Shown: in pieces, positions 1 to 8,062 of the stretch
How the letters are laid out: each line of letters starts with the position of its first letter
How positions within the stretch are numbered: position 1 is the stretch's first letter
Origin: Thermobacillus sp. ZCTH02-B1
GTDB lineage: Bacteria; Bacillota; Bacilli; Paenibacillales; Paenibacillaceae
DNA: 64,000 nucleotides
Reading direction: 5' to 3'
NCBI RefSeq assembly: GCF_002159085.1
Contig: NZ_LZRU01000021.1
Span: forward strand, 1-64,000
Translations under genes and position numbers: made by a program
The notes under the pieces: generated by a model
What the model saw: the letters and a program-made list of their open reading frames with translations, nothing else
Databases searched by the model: none
Told to the model about the DNA's origin: nothing

Positions 1-1683
1 GGCCTGGACGGCGTCGCGGCCTGGGCGGCCGGCGCCGTCGGCGCGGCGCTTGCCGCTCTCGCCGCGCCGGCGATTGTGCGGCGCGGCTTCGGACGCGGGC
101 GCGCCGCCGGGCCGCAAGCGGAGGCGGAGCTTGCGGCCGCGCGGCAGCTCCACGCGCTCGGGCAGCGCGCGGTTGACGCGCTCGGGGCGCTGCTCAGGCG
201 GCCGCAGGCGTCGGCCGCTCCGTTCGCGCCCCCGGCGCACGGCGCGCTGCCGGACGAGGCGCAGCTCGCCGCAGCGGCCGCGGAGCGCGGCCGGCTGCAT
301 CGCGCGGTGCAGGCGCGTCTCGAAGCCCTGCGCGAGCGGAGCCTTGCGGCCGAACGCGCGCTCGAGCACGCCCGTCGGCTCGAGCGGATCCGCGCGCTGC
401 GCGCGGAGCGCCGGGCGGAAGCGGAGGAGGCCGCCGCCCGGCTCGAGGCGCTGCGCGCCGAATGGCGGGGCTGGCTTGCGACGATCGGCCTGCCCGGCGG
501 CCTGTCGCCCGAGGCGGCGCTCGAGACGCTCGATCGCCTCGAGCAGGCGGCAGGCCACCTTGCGGCCGTCGACCGCCTCGATGCGAAGCTGGCCGCCGCG
601 GCGGAGCGGCTCGAGGCGCACCGCGCGGCGGTGCGCGGACTGTGCGCCGCCGACGAGGCGGCCGCGCGCCTCGCGGAAGACGATCCCGCCGCCGCGCTGG
701 AACGGCTCCGCGCCGTCGTCCGCCGCGAGGCGGAGGCGGCGGCAGCGGCGGCCGCGCTCGAGGCGCGCATGCGGGAGCTCGCCTCCGGGCTGCGGGAGAC
801 GAACGAGCTGCTCGCCGCCCACGAGCAGGAGGCCCGCGCCTGGTTCGAGGCGGCGGGCGCGGCGGACGCAACGGAATACGAAAAGCTGCTGGCCGCCGCA
901 AGCGAAGCGCGCCGGATCGACGAGGAACGGATCCGGATCGGCGTGGAGCTGGCATCGGGGCTGTCGGAAGAACAGCGGGCGCGGATGGAAGCGCTGCTCG
1001 AAAGCCATGACGGGGACGCGCTGCGGAACCTTGCGGAAGCGAGGGAGGAGGCATGCCGTGCGGCGGAAGAGGAGCGGGCGAGCCTGCTCGAGCGGCGCGG
1101 CAGGCTGCGGGAGACGCTGGAGCGGCTGGCGGCGGAGGATGCGCGCCGCCCGCTCCTCGAGGAGCGCGAAATGCTCGTCGCGCAGCTGGCGGATGACGCG
1201 GAGCGCTACGCGGAATTCGCCGTCGCGCTGGCGCTCATCCGCCGGACGCGCGAGACGTTCGAGCGGGAGCGCCAACCCGCCGTGCTCCGGCGCGCGTCGG
1301 CATACGCCTCGGTGCTGACGAACGGAAAGTACCGGCGCATCGCCGCGCCGTTCGGCCGGACGTCGATCGAACTGGAAGCGGCGGAGGACGGCCGCATGAT
1401 CGACGCCGCTTTTCTCAGCCGCGGCGCCGCCGAGCAGATCTATCTGGCCATCCGGCTCGCCCTGGCCGACGAGGTCGAGACGGACGAGCCGCTGCCGATG
1501 CTGCTGGACGATCTGTTCGTCAACTTCGATGACGCGCGCCTCGAAGCGGCCGCCGGACTCATCACCCGCATCGTCCGGGAACGGCGCCGCCAGATCATTT
1601 TCCTGACGTGCCACGCGCATACGGCGGAGCGGCTCGCGGAGCGCATGCCGTTCGCGAAGCGCGTGCGGATCGGACAGCCGTGA
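1..1683 (+). CDS. yhaN: YhaN-like SMC/Rad50-type ATPase, C-terminal part (5' end outside window)
   Basis: The reading frame is open from base 1, so the start and the N-terminal Walker A lie upstream of the window. 560 residues are visible. A hydrophobic Ala-rich segment (about residues 7-25) is followed by some 400 residues of Glu/Arg/Ala-rich coiled coil. The ATPase C-terminal half follows: an ABC signature-like stretch LSRGAAEQIYLAI (about residue 471) and Walker B LLDDLFVNFDD (about residue 500). Coiled coils interrupted by a membrane segment and closed by an ABC-type ATPase head are typical of YhaN, which normally follows the nuclease YhaM/SbcD-like yhaO. From that family I infer a role in DNA end processing or repair. 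Only the C-terminal half is seen, so the YhaN name is a family-level call. Confidence 0.8.
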   Translation, partial: GLDGVAAWAAGAVGAALAALAAPAIVRRGFGRGRAAGPQAEAELAAARQLHALGQRAVDALGALLRRPQASAAPFAPPAHGALPDEAQLAAAAAERGRLHRAVQARLEALRERSLAAERALEHARRLERIRALRAERRAEAEEAAARLEALRAEWRGWLATIGLPGGLSPEAALETLDRLEQAAGHLAAVDRLDAKLAAAAERLEAHRAAVRGLCAADEAAARLAEDDPAAALERLRAVVRREAEAAAAAAALEARMRELASGLRETNELLAAHEQEARAWFEAAGAADATEYEKLLAAASEARRIDEERIRIGVELASGLSEEQRARMEALLESHDGDALRNLAEAREEACRAAEEERASLLERRGRLRETLERLAAEDARRPLLEEREMLVAQLADDAERYAEFAVALALIRRTRETFERERQPAVLRRASAYASVLTNGKYRRIAAPFGRTSIELEAAEDGRMIDAAFLSRGAAEQIYLAIRLALADEVETDEPLPMLLDDLFVNFDDARLEAAAGLITRIVRERRRQIIFLTCHAHTAERLAERMPFAKRVRIGQP

Positions 1684-1687
1684 CGAA

Positions 1688-1722
1688 CGGAAGCCCCGGG
1701 GACCGGGCATCACCGGCTTCCG
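1688..1722. terminator. Possible hairpin between convergent genes
   Basis: An 8-bp perfect stem (CGGAAGCC / GGCTTCCG) lies just after the YhaN stop and before the convergent YkvI stop. It lacks a clear U-tract in either direction, so intrinsic termination is only a possibility. Confidence 0.3.
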
Positions 1723-1827
1723 CGCTTACAAGCGGATTTTCATTCGGTTCCGCAACGGGACGGGAAGACGGGACGCGGGAGCAGCTTGTTCCGATCGGCC
1801 GGGCCGAAAGCGGCGGGGCGTCCCGGA

Positions 1828-2871
1828 TTACGTCCCCGAAACGGACCATTGCGGCCGTTGCATCATCCGGAGGAGCCATCCGAGGCTGAGGGCGCCGAAC
1901 AGCGGATAGAGCGTCGAGAGCAGCGGACCGAAGCCGATCTGGCTTCCCGCCCAGCAGACGGCGAGCAGGCCGGCGGTGACCGCCCGTTCCGGCCAGCCGA
2001 ACCGGGAACTGAGCTGCAGCGTGAGGCCGTAAATGTCGCACATCAGCGTCGTGAAGATCTCCGCGAAGATCAGGAAAAGGTAGATCCAGTGCAGCGCTGC
2101 GCCGAGCTCGCGGGCGATGCCGCCCATCGGAATCTCGAACTGGGCGATGCCCGGCATCCGGGAGGCCAGCGCGATGTGGCCGACGAGCAGCATCGCGCCG
2201 ATTCCGATGCCGCCGAGCCAGGCGCCCGCGATGATCGTGCGCCGGTCGCCCACGCGGCTGCCGACCGGCACGAGCACCGCCTGCGCCATCGACAGGTTGA
2301 AAGCCGCGTACAGCAGCGGGGACGCCCAGGCGGCAAGCCGCGGTGCGTCGGTGTGCAACGTCAGCCACCGGTCCGCTCCCGGACCGTGCGCGGTCGTCCA
2401 CAGAATGATGAGCGTGAAGACGAGCATCGCCGGCACGACGATCGAGTTGACGGCCAGCACCGCGCCCATGCCCCGCCTGAGCAGGAGGAAGACGAGGAAG
2501 ACGGTGACGAGCAGCCCGGTCTGGTAGGAAATGCCGAAGTGCTCCCTGAAAATGGCCCCCGCGCCGGCCAGCATCACCGCGTTGACGCCGACCAGCACGA
2601 CGAGCATGAAGCGGCTGGCCAACGTTCCCCAGCGTTCGCCGAACAACGCCTGGTTGAGGTTCTCGTAGGAGCGCGCGCGGATGCGGGCGGCCGCCAGCAT
2701 CATCCGGGCGCCGATCCAGACGAACAGGGCGGACGCGAACAGGATGCCCGCCGTTCCCCAGGCGCCGAATCGGGTAAAAAACTGCAGCACTTCCTGGCCC
2801 GTGGCGAAACCGGCGCCGACGACGGTGCCGATGAACGTGAAGGCGATCTGAATGGCTTGGATCGGTTTCAT
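1828..2871 (-). CDS. ykvI: YkvI-like polytopic membrane protein
   Basis: A 347-residue integral membrane protein with about ten hydrophobic segments, starting MKPIQAIQIAFTFIGTVVG. The first helix carries the GxGFATGQE-type motif (VGAGFATGQEVLQFF) seen in the Bacillus YkvI family, which is distantly related to APC/LeuT-fold transporters. Substrate is unknown. The frame extends far upstream without a stop, but that extension is Arg/Pro-rich GC-shadow sequence; the ATG at 2871 sits directly before the first membrane helix and has a weak G-rich ribosome binding site. The gene is convergent with the YhaN gene and monocistronic as far as can be seen. Confidence 0.75.
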   Translation of the reverse strand: MKPIQAIQIAFTFIGTVVGAGFATGQEVLQFFTRFGAWGTAGILFASALFVWIGARMMLAAARIRARSYENLNQALFGERWGTLASRFMLVVLVGVNAVMLAGAGAIFREHFGISYQTGLLVTVFLVFLLLRRGMGAVLAVNSIVVPAMLVFTLIILWTTAHGPGADRWLTLHTDAPRLAAWASPLLYAAFNLSMAQAVLVPVGSRVGDRRTIIAGAWLGGIGIGAMLLVGHIALASRMPGIAQFEIPMGGIARELGAALHWIYLFLIFAEIFTTLMCDIYGLTLQLSSRFGWPERAVTAGLLAVCWAGSQIGFGPLLSTLYPLFGALSLGWLLRMMQRPQWSVSGT

Positions 2872-3269
2872 GCGGAAGCCCCCGTCCGCGGATGAATTGC
2901 GGCAACCGCGCGGTGAGGCGCCCGTCCGGCGTCCGGCGCGGGTCAGCCGGCCGGTGTCCGCGGAACAACCGGCAGAACGCTTCGGACAACCGGAAGCAGG
3001 CCGAACGGCCGGCCGGCGGACGCACGTCGGGCAGACGGCGCTGCGCCGCGGGCGGAAGCGGGTCGGAAGCGCGGGCTTCGCCGCCGGACCGGCGGGCCGC
3101 CGGCCGGGAAATACCGCCGCTTCCGGACCGGCGTCCGGCGGGCGGCAAGATCGCATGGGGAGGCAATGCCGGCAAGGCCCACCGTCCCGCTCCCGCCCGC
3201 ATCGGTTGCCGCCTCCTCATGTGTATGCGCGCGGAGGGACGGGCATGACAAGCCCGCGCCCGCGACAGA
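2872..3269. other. Non-coding GC-rich gap
   Basis: About 400 bases upstream of the ykvI-like gene. Open frames exist on both strands, but they are Arg/Pro/Gly-rich and have no ribosome binding site or recognisable family. I see no gene, RNA or repeat here. Confidence 0.5.
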
Positions 3270-3271
3270 CG

Positions 3272-3314
3272 AAAAAAAACTCCCGCTGCGACGGATCGCA
3301 CGCGGGAGTTTTCT
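3272..3314 (-). terminator. Intrinsic terminator of the lipoprotein gene
   Basis: On the minus strand, AACTCCCGC pairs with GCGGGAGTT around a short GC-rich inner loop and is followed by a run of eight T. It begins about 20 bases past the stop of the lipoprotein gene at 3334. Confidence 0.85.
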
Positions 3315-3333
3315 TCCGAATCGGAATCACGGT

Positions 3334-4056
3334 TCATGGTTCCCCGAACAGGATGATCGACGCAATCCGCTTCGTCTCCGGATCGATGTCGAATTTGAGC
3401 GAGACGTCGTCCCTCCGGTACAAGAGCACCGTGTCCGACGCCTGGTCCGGTTCGCCGAGCGCCGCGATCGCCTCGTCCGCCGCGTCGCCGACCGCGAGAT
3501 CGCCGATGCCGGCCGACACGCCTTCGCCGTCGATCGCAAGATATCGCACGCGGCCGTCGGAGCCGATGCCGACCGCAAAGCCTTCATATTCCAGCACCGT
3601 GACCGGCGGATCGTACAGCCGGTAGATGTCGGACGGTTCGCCGAAGCGTTCCTTCGCCTCCGCTTCGGATGCCCCGACGGACAAGCCCAGCAGCGCGGGC
3701 GGATCGGTGAACCAACCGCCGTCCTCCGCCGGGCGGGCATCGGGGGGATCGCCGGCGGCGGTGGGCTCCACGCCGGAGCCGCCGGTGCCGTCGGCCGCAG
3801 ATGCCGCGCCGCCGGTCCCGCCGATCGGGGACTTCGCGCCGTCCGATTCCCGCGGCGTCTGCGCGGCCTTATCCGGCTGTCCGGTCTCCGTCCGGTCCGA
3901 ACCGCCGGACGGATCCTCCGCGGCGGCTCCGGACGGGCGCTCCGTCCGGTCGGACGCGCCCTGGCCGCCGCATCCGGCGAGGACGGAAGCGGACGCAATG
4001 CACAGCGTCAGCAGCGCCGCCGATTTTGCGAGCATACGGATCCGGCCGTTGCGCAT
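3334..4056 (-). CDS. Secreted lipoprotein of unknown function with Ala/Gly/Pro linker
   Basis: 240 residues. A basic N-terminus and hydrophobic stretch end in the lipobox SVLAGC, with the lipidated Cys at residue 29. Residues 30-110 are a low-complexity Gly/Asp/Pro/Ser linker, probably disordered in the wall. The C-terminal 120 residues contain two similar units, each with a Gly-x-PS/PD turn (RFGEPSDIY and ALGEPDQAS) followed by beta strands. This resembles the duplicated units of CAP-associated/DUF4309-type extracytoplasmic domains, but that match is tentative. The ATG at 4056 is chosen because AAAGGTG lies about 10 bases upstream and the lipobox spacing is normal. Diverges from xpt. Confidence 0.75.
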   Translation of the reverse strand: MRNGRIRMLAKSAALLTLCIASASVLAGCGGQGASDRTERPSGAAAEDPSGGSDRTETGQPDKAAQTPRESDGAKSPIGGTGGAASAADGTGGSGVEPTAAGDPPDARPAEDGGWFTDPPALLGLSVGASEAEAKERFGEPSDIYRLYDPPVTVLEYEGFAVGIGSDGRVRYLAIDGEGVSAGIGDLAVGDAADEAIAALGEPDQASDTVLLYRRDDVSLKFDIDPETKRIASIILFGEP

Positions 4057-4146
4057 GGCACTCAACACCTTTCCCCATCCTGTACATATAGACGCGGAAT
4101 ACTCGGAGAAAGTTTCATCCCGACAGGCGGTGCGCGCGCGATTCTG

Positions 4147-4174
4147 TTGCAAAACCTTCAATCCGTATGATAAT
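4147..4174 (+). promoter_or_regulatory. Probable sigma-A promoter of xpt
   Basis: TTGCAA, 16-bp spacer, GATAAT, in a short AT-rich island 42 bases upstream of the xpt start. No purine riboswitch core is visible between this promoter and the gene, unlike Bacillus subtilis xpt. Confidence 0.5.
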
Positions 4175-4215
4175 TTTATTGACATAAATCTTACGGACAG
4201 AAGGAATGGGTTGCC

Positions 4216-4785
4216 ATGGAGCTGCTGAAGCGACGGATCCTCGAAGAAGCTTCCGTTCTGTCTGCAGACGTGCTCAAGCTGGACCGGCTGCTCAACCATC
4301 AGGTCGATACGGCGCTCGCGATGGAGATGGGGCGCGAGTTCGCGCGCCGCTTCGGGGGCGAACGCATCACGAAGGTGATCACGATCGAATCGTCCGGCAT
4401 CCCGATCGCGTTCGCAACGGCCTACACGCTGGGCGTGCCGCTCGTGTTCGCGCGGCGCAGGAAGACGTTGCTCGCCGAACCGGATGCCTGGACCGAGCGG
4501 GTCCCCGCGTTCACGAAGGGCATCGTGACGGATCTGGTGGTCTCGCGGCATCTGCTTTCACCGGACGATACGCTGCTCTATATCGATGACATCATCGCGA
4601 ACGGCGACGCGGCGAGGGGGCTCATCCGCATCATCGGGCAATCGGGTGCGAAGCTGGCGGGGGTCGGCATCGCGGTCGAGAAGACGTTCCAGTCCGGCGG
4701 CCGGCTGCTCCGCGAGCGGGGCATCCGCGTCGAGTCGCTCGTTCGCATCGCCTCGCTGGCGGACGGAAAGATCGCGTTCGAGTGA
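4216..4785 (+). CDS. xpt: Xanthine phosphoribosyltransferase
   Basis: Cytosolic purine salvage enzyme converting xanthine and PRPP to XMP. The 189-residue length matches Xpt (about 190). The opening MELLKRRILEEASVL and the PRPP-binding loop YIDDIIANGDAARG (about residues 121-135) are diagnostic, with the ESSGIPIA segment at about residue 58. The ATG follows AAGGA by 10 bases. In B. subtilis xpt is followed by the permease pbuX; here the next gene is an unrelated small ORF with its own promoter, so the pair is split. The leader shows no guanine riboswitch. Confidence 0.93.
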   Translation: MELLKRRILEEASVLSADVLKLDRLLNHQVDTALAMEMGREFARRFGGERITKVITIESSGIPIAFATAYTLGVPLVFARRRKTLLAEPDAWTERVPAFTKGIVTDLVVSRHLLSPDDTLLYIDDIIANGDAARGLIRIIGQSGAKLAGVGIAVEKTFQSGGRLLRERGIRVESLVRIASLADGKIAFE

Positions 4786-4819
4786 CGCAAGTTGGCAAGC
4801 CGTGCGTTCCGGCCGTCCC

Positions 4820-4848
4820 TTTTCCTCCCGGACGAATTATTTTATAAT
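4820..4848 (+). promoter_or_regulatory. Probable promoter of the 112-aa gene
   Basis: A perfect TATAAT (-10) sits in an AT-rich patch 31 bases before the start at 4880. A weak -35 (TTTTCC) lies 17 bases upstream. Confidence 0.45.
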
Positions 4849-4879
4849 AGACGAAAGCGAGCGAAGGGAGGCGAAGGAT

Positions 4880-5218
4880 ATGGAGAAGCTGGAGCTGCCC
4901 GTGTCATTCTTCAGATCGAAGCTGTCCGAAGCCAAGACGCATTTTGAACGCGCCCTTGACTGCAAGCACACGGAATTCGACGATCTGTATCCGTACATGA
5001 TCGAGCATCCGCAGTTTTTCTGGTACAAGCGCTATGTCGCCTGGTCGGAACTGCTGACGATCGTGAAGCTGTGCGAGGAGCTCGGCATCCCGTGGCGTGA
5101 GGCTTTCACCGAACGGCAGGCCGGTTACATCGAGAAACGCGTCATGTCCTCCCGGGTGCTTGACGAATGGTACGAGACGAACGAATCGCCCGAGCATGTC
5201 GGGCATCAGCCGGAATGA
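4880..5218 (+). CDS. Small conserved-type cytosolic protein, function unknown
   Basis: 112 residues, starting MEKLELPVSFFRSKL, acidic and rich in aromatic residues (HPQFFWYKRYVAWSELL). No signal peptide or membrane segment. The ATG lies 3-7 bases after a strong GGGAGGCGAAGG ribosome binding site and has its own TATAAT. Codon use is normal for the window. I do not recognise the family; it reads as a compact helical protein. A longer in-frame extension overlapping xpt is rejected because the RBS and promoter point to 4880. Confidence 0.7.
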   Translation: MEKLELPVSFFRSKLSEAKTHFERALDCKHTEFDDLYPYMIEHPQFFWYKRYVAWSELLTIVKLCEELGIPWREAFTERQAGYIEKRVMSSRVLDEWYETNESPEHVGHQPE

Positions 5219-5331
5219 TCGGATTTTCAAGGGTCTTGTCATAGGATGGGAACCAGCGTCGGACCGAAGCGGTGCCTCAACCGCCGAGGTCCTTCTTTGT
5301 AACCGTGACCGGATGAAGGAGATGGTGGACC

Positions 5332-5547
5332 GTGATGACGGATGAAGAACTGGACGCCTGGCGCATCGCCGGCACAACGGTGAGAATCGTGCGCGACGCG
5401 CTGGAGGAGAACGATGTGATCGGCCTTGTCGTCGCCTGGGACGACAAGGACGTCTTGATCCGCAAGCCGAACCGCAGGGTCGTGAAGGTGAGCCGCAGCT
5501 ACCGGATCCAGCCGGCGGATGAACCGCGCCTTGACCCGCTGGCCTGA
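5332..5547 (+). CDS. Small beta-rich protein, function unknown
   Basis: 71 residues from a GTG at 5332; an ATG is the next codon at 5335. AAGGAG lies 9 bases before the GTG and 12 before the ATG, so spacing slightly favours GTG. The sequence alternates short hydrophobic strands (VIGLVVAWDDKDVLIRK, VVKVSRSYRIQP), suggesting a small SH3-like or KOW-like barrel. Family not recognised; similar small proteins occur in Paenibacillus-type genomes. A terminator follows immediately. Confidence 0.65.
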   Translation: MMTDEELDAWRIAGTTVRIVRDALEENDVIGLVVAWDDKDVLIRKPNRRVVKVSRSYRIQPADEPRLDPLA

Positions 5548-5570
5548 AGCGCCCGTCCGCGCAGCAGAAA

Positions 5571-5594
5571 AGCTCCGGATTTCCGGAGCTTTCT
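5571..5594 (+). terminator. Intrinsic terminator
   Basis: AGCTCCGG / CCGGAGCT with a 4-base loop, followed by TTTCTTC, 24 bases after the stop of the 71-aa gene. The tRNA-Leu on the opposite strand ends just beyond it. Confidence 0.85.
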
Positions 5595-5603
5595 TCGTGC
5601 ATA

Positions 5604-5690
5604 TGGTGCGGTCGAGAGGACTTGAACCTCCACGGTATTGCTACCACCAGAACCTGAATCTGGCGCGTCTGCCAATTCCGCCACGACCGC
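5604..5690 (-). tRNA. tRNA-Leu(CAG)
   Basis: An 87-base type II tRNA with encoded CCA. The acceptor stem GCGGTCG pairs with CGACCGC. The anticodon stem CCAGA/TCTGG encloses a loop with anticodon CAG, and a long variable arm and the GGTTCAAGT T-loop are present. It is base-for-base identical to the copy at 36144-36230 in the tRNA cluster, but stands alone here on the minus strand. Confidence 0.97.
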
Positions 5691-5776
5691 GCATCTCACA
5701 GGGGACTGACGATGTACATCTTAGCATGCGCAGGCAGGGCAAGTCAAGCGGGCGCGCAAAGTTCAAATTTTCAGTC

Positions 5777-5815
5777 AAAAAAGGACCGCGGGGAAGAGGG
5801 TTCATCCTGCGGTCC
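5777..5815 (-). terminator. Terminator overlapping the amidase stop codon
   Basis: On the minus strand GGACCGC pairs with GCGGTCC around a 19-base loop and is followed by six T. The stop codon of the amidase (5802-5804) lies in the loop, so the hairpin begins inside the coding region. Confidence 0.75.
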
Positions 5816-6521
5816 ACAAATATTGCCGGATGCCGGACGCAACCGCCTCGGCGAGCCGCTGCTGCCACCTCGGATCGGTCAGCTTCGCGCGATCGGACGG
5901 GTTGCTCAGGAATCCCAGCTCGACGATGACCGACGGGAGTTTCACGGCGTTCAGCAGATAGTACGGCTTGCCGGTTTTCGGAATCCGGCGTACGCCGTAT
6001 TCCCGATTCAGCGCGTCCTGGAGAAAAAAGGCCAGCAAAGCGCTTCTTCCTTCGTCCTGGTGCAGCACGAGCGGACCCCGGGCGGCGGGCGAGCGGGACC
6101 AGTTCACGTGCAGGCTGACGAGCAGCCGCACGTCGATCGTCTCCGCAAGTCCCCGGCGCTGCGACAGGTCCCGCCGGTGACGCGAGCGCGTCATGTGCCA
6201 CCGGTTCTCGTCGCTCAGCGCGTAGTCGCCGGTCCGGTTCAGCACCGCGGGGATGCCCTTGCTGCGCAGCACGAGGTAGAGGCGCTTTGCCACCTGCAGG
6301 TTGATGTCCTTCTCGAGCACGCCGCCGTAATGGGCGCCGCCGTCGATGCCGCCGTGGCCGACGTCGATCAGCACGACGGCCGTCGGCAGCGCACGCTCGT
6401 AGCGCGGCGGGTCGGCCGCGGCAGGCAGCGGGGATGAGAAGGCCGCGGACGGCGCCGCCAGCCACAGGGCCAGCGCCGCGGCGGCCCACCATGCCGGGCG
6501 GCGAAACGCCGTAGGTCGCAT
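5802..6521 (-). CDS. N-acetylmuramoyl-L-alanine amidase, Amidase_3 family (CwlD-like)
   Basis: 239 residues. A Sec-type signal peptide (about residues 1-30, ending near PSAAFSS) precedes a zinc amidase domain. Zinc ligands and catalytic residues are visible in order: His in IDVGHGGIDGG (about 56), Glu in LEKDINL, His in LVSLHVNW and the catalytic Glu in VIVELGFLSN. The single-domain length (CwlD is about 237 aa) and the GGIDGGA context resemble CwlD, which forms muramic lactam in the spore cortex, but other short exported amidases look alike. The start is the ATG at 6521, 12 bases after GGAGG; a TTG at 6533 touches that GGAGG and is less likely. Confidence 0.85.
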   Translation of the reverse strand: MRPTAFRRPAWWAAAALALWLAAPSAAFSSPLPAAADPPRYERALPTAVVLIDVGHGGIDGGAHYGGVLEKDINLQVAKRLYLVLRSKGIPAVLNRTGDYALSDENRWHMTRSRHRRDLSQRRGLAETIDVRLLVSLHVNWSRSPAARGPLVLHQDEGRSALLAFFLQDALNREYGVRRIPKTGKPYYLLNAVKLPSVIVELGFLSNPSDRAKLTDPRWQQRLAEAVASGIRQYLWTAG

Positions 6522-6716
6522 GGGTTCGGTCAACCTCCGGTACGATCAGGTTGCGGATGCGGGATAGTGTTGCCGGACCGGGTGCCGGCTTATGCGGGAT
6601 CCGGGCGGGCGGGTTTGGACCGCGCAGGGTCCGGCCATAATGAACATGTAACGGCAAGGCGCCTTGTCCGTCGCCGACCCGAATCAAGCCACAACCTGCA
6701 ATCCGGAGGGAGTCCG

Positions 6717-7013
6717 ATGGCGAAAGAGGGGAAGGAATACGTCGCGTTCGTGGCGGACCGGTTCATCCGCTATATCGAGACGCCGGCGGCCGAGCGCCGG
6801 CGCCTGCGCCGGGAGGCGCGCAGAAGCCGCGAGCCGTTCCTCGCGCGCTGGTTCGGCTGGCCGCTGTACGGCTGGCTGATGCAGCGGCGCGCAAGGCGCA
6901 TCTTCGGTCCGGCCGTCGCGGAGGAAGCGGCGGAAAGGGCCGGGGAGCCGGACGCGGAACGGGTTGCGGAACCGGCCGTGGAACGGGTTGCGGAACCGGC
7001 CGCGGAATCCTGA
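6717..7013 (+). CDS. yqzE: YqzE family protein with repeated acidic tail
   Basis: 98 residues, starting MAKEGKEYVAFVADRFIRY. The N-terminal 60 residues match the YqzE pattern: a helix, then ETPAAERRRLRREAR and a basic REPFLARWFGWPLYGW membrane-proximal segment. In bacilli yqzE lies downstream of the comG competence operon, but no comG genes are in this window. The C-terminus is extended by a 24-bp tandem duplication encoding ERVAEPA twice. GGAGGGAG precedes the ATG. It is convergent, with 7 bases to the next stop. Function unknown. Confidence 0.75.
   Translation: MAKEGKEYVAFVADRFIRYIETPAAERRRLRREARRSREPFLARWFGWPLYGWLMQRRARRIFGPAVAEEAAERAGEPDAERVAEPAVERVAEPAAES
6956..7002 (+). repeat. 24-bp tandem duplication inside yqzE
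   Basis: Two copies of a 23-base core (GGAACGGGTTGCGG...) start at 6956 and 6980, in frame, encoding the tandem ERVAEP tail. Recent slippage or duplication is likely. Confidence 0.85.
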
Positions 7014-7020
7014 AGCGGTT

Positions 7021-7917
7021 TCAATCATACAGCCGGGCGACGGGTTCGAGGCAGGCCTTCGGGATGAAGCGGAGGCCGTCCTGATCGACGCCGATGTAAC
7101 CGGTGCCGTCTTCCCATTCGTGCCAGGCGACAACCGGCAGCACGTACAGGAACGCGCCCCCGAACCGCTCGGCGACGAGCCTGAGCTCGGCGCCGCCGGC
7201 GAGCAGCGCGGCGATGTCCGCCCCGGCCCATTCGAGCGGTTGGCGCGTGATCCAGGGCAGGCGGCCGTAAGGGTCGAAGGGCGGCGACTCCGCGAGATGC
7301 GCGAGGCTTCCGGAAGGCCGCGCGCCTCCGGACAGCCGCTCTTCGAGGCAGGCGGCCGCTTCCGGTTCCTCGCCGTTCCAGAGGCGGTCGTCGGCCGGCA
7401 GCTCCTCGCCGGTCTTCGCGTCCAGGTAGAAGATGCCGTCGACGGTCTCGACCCGCCATGCCGCGCCGAGCGGATGGACATACCGGCGCTCGACGTCGAT
7501 CCCGCCCGGCCGTTCCCCCTGCTGGTTTCCCTCCTCTCCGGCCAGTCCGAGCCGTTCGAGTCCTTCCCTGAGCCTTTCCGCCGAATAGAGCGGCGCCTCG
7601 CCGATCCCGTATTCGGTGAGGGCGAAACCGCCGCCCTTCAGCGCGTGCACGACCATGTATCCGACCGTATCTCCCTTGTCCTCGAAGCGCACGAGCCATC
7701 CGTGCGTGCCCGGGCCGAGCGGTTCGATCTTCGCCTTTGCGGCGGCGAACCGTTCGAATCCGGGCCGGGCGGCGAGCCCGTGCGCCCATTGGTCGATCTG
7801 TCGTTCGAGAAGCCGGCGCTCCGCCGGCTTGTCGGCGTGCTCGCCCTCCGCCGCGCAGGGCGCGGCCAGCGCCGCGGCCAGCAGGCAGGCGAGCAGGCTG
7901 ATCATTTTGCGGTGCAT
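7021..7917 (-). CDS. Secreted protein of unknown function
   Basis: 298 residues from the ATG at 7917 (AAGGAG 11 bases upstream; an ATG at 7926 is too close to it). A signal peptide, MHRKMISLLACLLAAALAA, is cleaved near residue 22. The mature protein has alternating strands with many Trp/Tyr (HGWLVRFEDKG, WRVETVDGIFYLDAKTGE, YVLPVVAWHEWEDG), and the GIFYLDAKTGE stretch resembles PepSY/propeptide-like modules. No catalytic motif is recognised. The gene is convergent with yqzE. Confidence 0.65.
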   Translation of the reverse strand: MHRKMISLLACLLAAALAAPCAAEGEHADKPAERRLLERQIDQWAHGLAARPGFERFAAAKAKIEPLGPGTHGWLVRFEDKGDTVGYMVVHALKGGGFALTEYGIGEAPLYSAERLREGLERLGLAGEEGNQQGERPGGIDVERRYVHPLGAAWRVETVDGIFYLDAKTGEELPADDRLWNGEEPEAAACLEERLSGGARPSGSLAHLAESPPFDPYGRLPWITRQPLEWAGADIAALLAGGAELRLVAERFGGAFLYVLPVVAWHEWEDGTGYIGVDQDGLRFIPKACLEPVARLYD

Positions 7918-8062
7918 CCTCGGCATCGCTCCTTCCCGTGTGTGTCACCGTGCGGACGCATAGCCATCATAGCGGACAAGCCCCAAGAAGGCTGTTGCAA
8001 CGTGTCGCGCGCGTTCGTTCTATTTTTGCCGAGATGCGGGGAACGGGCCCGATTTCGGGGCC

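Noticed and set aside
2872-3269. N-terminal extension of the YkvI-like protein
   Set aside because: The open frame continues 95 codons upstream, but it is Arg/Pro-rich, lacks homology and would place a hydrophilic region before a typical first membrane helix.
4057-4215. Guanine/xanthine riboswitch expected upstream of xpt
   Set aside because: The 160-base leader lacks the conserved purine-aptamer core and has no terminator/antiterminator pair.
5571-5815. tRNA-Leu as a phage or island attachment site
   Set aside because: No integrase, no direct repeat of the tRNA 3' end nearby and no change in gene character around it.
6956-7002. CRISPR-like repeat
   Set aside because: Only two adjacent copies without spacers, in frame inside yqzE; it is a coding tandem duplication.
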